This document shows positions 62,500 to 64,000 of a stretch of 64,000 bases of DNA, in pieces; the first letter of the stretch is position 1, and each line of letters begins with the position of its first letter. A program made the translations under genes and the position numbers. A model generated the notes under the pieces. The model saw nothing but the letters and a program-made list of their open reading frames with translations, did not search any database and was not told the origin of the DNA. The stretch is from Niebla homalea (lineage: Eukaryota; Ascomycota; Lecanoromycetes; Lecanorales; Ramalinaceae), in the NCBI GenBank assembly GCA_019925105.1, contig JAHGAU010000023.1:434001-498000 (forward strand), in the 5' to 3' direction.

Positions 62500-64000
62500 C
62501 CCCCTTTTTAAAATATTTTTTCAACCTTATTACCTTATATACTAAATTTATATTAATAAAAAAGCGTATAATCCATATAAATAAGTAATATTAATAATAG
62601 TTATTTCAATAACTTCGGGGAGCTATAAGGCCATTTTAAAGGGCCCTTAAGCCCAGTAAAGACGTAATATACGGCCTACGATATTGAGTTTTAAGCTTAA
62701 TAAGATTATTATTTAATTTAAACGTTTAGGATAGCCCTTAAAGGTTACCTTAAATATAGCGATATCAGTTGGATTTCCGGGTTATAATCCGGGCTTATTC
62801 GGGTACTTTTTATAAAAAACTTTAATTAATTTTTAAGTATAAAGGAATTCTCCTATATTAACGTAATATTAAATATTATCCGGGGATAAGTTTATTTATT
62901 TAACCTTATATTATAGCCTTTATTTTCGGCCGGTACGCCGGGAATTAATAATTTCTTTAAGCTCTTATTCCTTAATACTTTTTTCATGCATAATAATAAG
63001 TTTAAGGAAATTAATTTATCCCGGTAATAATAGTTTCTTTTCGATCGGGATACGGGTTAAATTATTTATATAAAAAATAAAATAAATTTAAAAGGTATTT
63101 AAAATATTTAATTTATAAAAGGAATAATATTATTTAAGGATAATATAGGGATTTAAGCGTTTATAGTTTAGTTTTTTATTAAATTAATTAATTATTAAAT
63201 ACTTAGTATTTACGTAAACCTTATTATTTATTTTAAACTTTACGTCCTGGTATTAACGGTTAACTTACTTAAATATATTATCGTAAGTTTTATTTAAATT
63301 AAAACGTATTATATTAGGAATTTCTTATATAGTTTTAATAATATTAATAACTTTTTTAACTTAAAGTTATTTATAAACGGTAATATATTTAATATTATCG
63401 AGATTAAATAATATCCTTAAGTAAAAGCCCTTATTAAAGTAAAAAAATATTATTTTAATTAATCGATTTAAATTATTATTATCCGTAAATACTATTATAA
63501 ATAATTATTATACTTAATTATCTTATAAATAATTTACGTAAGTCCGGAGTCCTTACTTTACCTTTTAATTCATTCTTTTAATTTAACCGTTACTTTTAAC
63601 GTAATAAAAAATTAAAGTCCGGGGATCGATTTTAAGTTAATATAATAAAAAGCGCTATATTTTATTAATAAATTACGGGCCGTAATTTAAAATAATATTA
63701 TCTAGAAGGCCATAATATATTTTAATACTTCCTTAATAAAAAGCCAGGTTATTTCCTTAACGGAAATCTTTTCCTTTTTAATATAATAAGGGATATAGTA
63801 TTAACCTTTAAATAATATATAGATTACGGTAAGGATAACGTTTATATTTTTATACTTAAGTAATCCGGTAATAAAGTTAATTAAAAGATTAACTTATCTT
63901 TATTCCGGGATTTTTAATTAATAAAGTAATTTTATAGGCTTTTATCGTAAGGCCTTAAACCGAAAATAAATATTATAATTTAAAATATAACGGTTAATAT
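62500..64000 (-). mobile_element. Gypsy4: minus-strand Ty3/Gypsy 3' part, cut by the window end
   Basis: Reading leftward from 64000, integrase residues appear, then a C-terminal region, then non-coding sequence toward 62500. The rest of the element lies beyond the window. RIPed throughout. Confidence 0.55.
62800..64000 (-). pseudogene. Integrase relic of Gypsy4
   Basis: On the minus strand from about 63910, the frame reads LINFITGLLKYKNIN (family DFITGLP), then YYIPYYIKKEKISVKEITWLFIKEVL (family HYIPCxxxxSAEExAxLFxxEV) and continues toward 63500 with ITARN and FYYI segments in the expected spacing of a Gypsy integrase core. Stops are frequent. The N-terminal finger is off the window. The C-terminal domain limit is a guess. 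Confidence 0.5.

Overview
The window looks like a chromosome segment of a filamentous ascomycete (Pezizomycotina). About 95% of it is extremely AT-rich, stop-ridden transposon wreckage. CpA and TpG are nearly absent, TpA is everywhere, and CpG survives. Aligned repeat copies differ almost only by C-to-T and G-to-A changes. That is the signature of repeat-induced point mutation (RIP). I cannot name the genus.

Layout. 394-26460: a minus-strand Ty3/Gypsy-type element (M), split by a second, complete copy of the same family in the plus orientation (P, 11105-24487; 250-bp LTRs, TATTC target duplication, 13.4 kb). M also carries a 5'-truncated LINE (6197-6570). 26461-30429: a 5'-truncated chromovirus (Gypsy2) ending in an LTR. 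30430-36586: the 3' half of a third copy of the large family (Q), with a well-preserved solo LTR inside. 37661-39690: a dispersed repeat holding a complete 1.2-kb non-autonomous LTR element (TRIM-like); related sequence lies inverted at 50123-50515. 42481-45790: a non-RIPed island of ordinary base composition with the only convincing intact gene, a four-exon minus-strand gene for a 196-residue secreted protein (44126-45001). 45795-49783: a Tc1/mariner relic, a solo LTR and a Tad1/I-like LINE. 51838-52017: a GC-rich 90-bp tandem duplication. 52018-58800: a third Gypsy element (Gypsy3, chromovirus-like), split by a GC-rich, non-RIPed block of minisatellites. 58801-62500: a gag-like relic, paired hairpins and a 49-bp tandem repeat. 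62500-64000: a minus-strand Gypsy integrase running off the window.

How it fits together. No active metabolic or mobile system is evident. Every transposon reading frame is broken, and the reverse-transcriptase Asp-Asp pair reads Asn-Asn in three different elements. The biological point of interest is the intact secreted-protein gene lying in a nest of dead transposons, a setting typical of fast-evolving effector-type genes. The nested insertions give a relative chronology: M, then P into M, RIP of the families, then small LTR insertions that still look fresh. Domain limits in RIPed elements are approximate, since they rest on residual conserved residues read through many stops.
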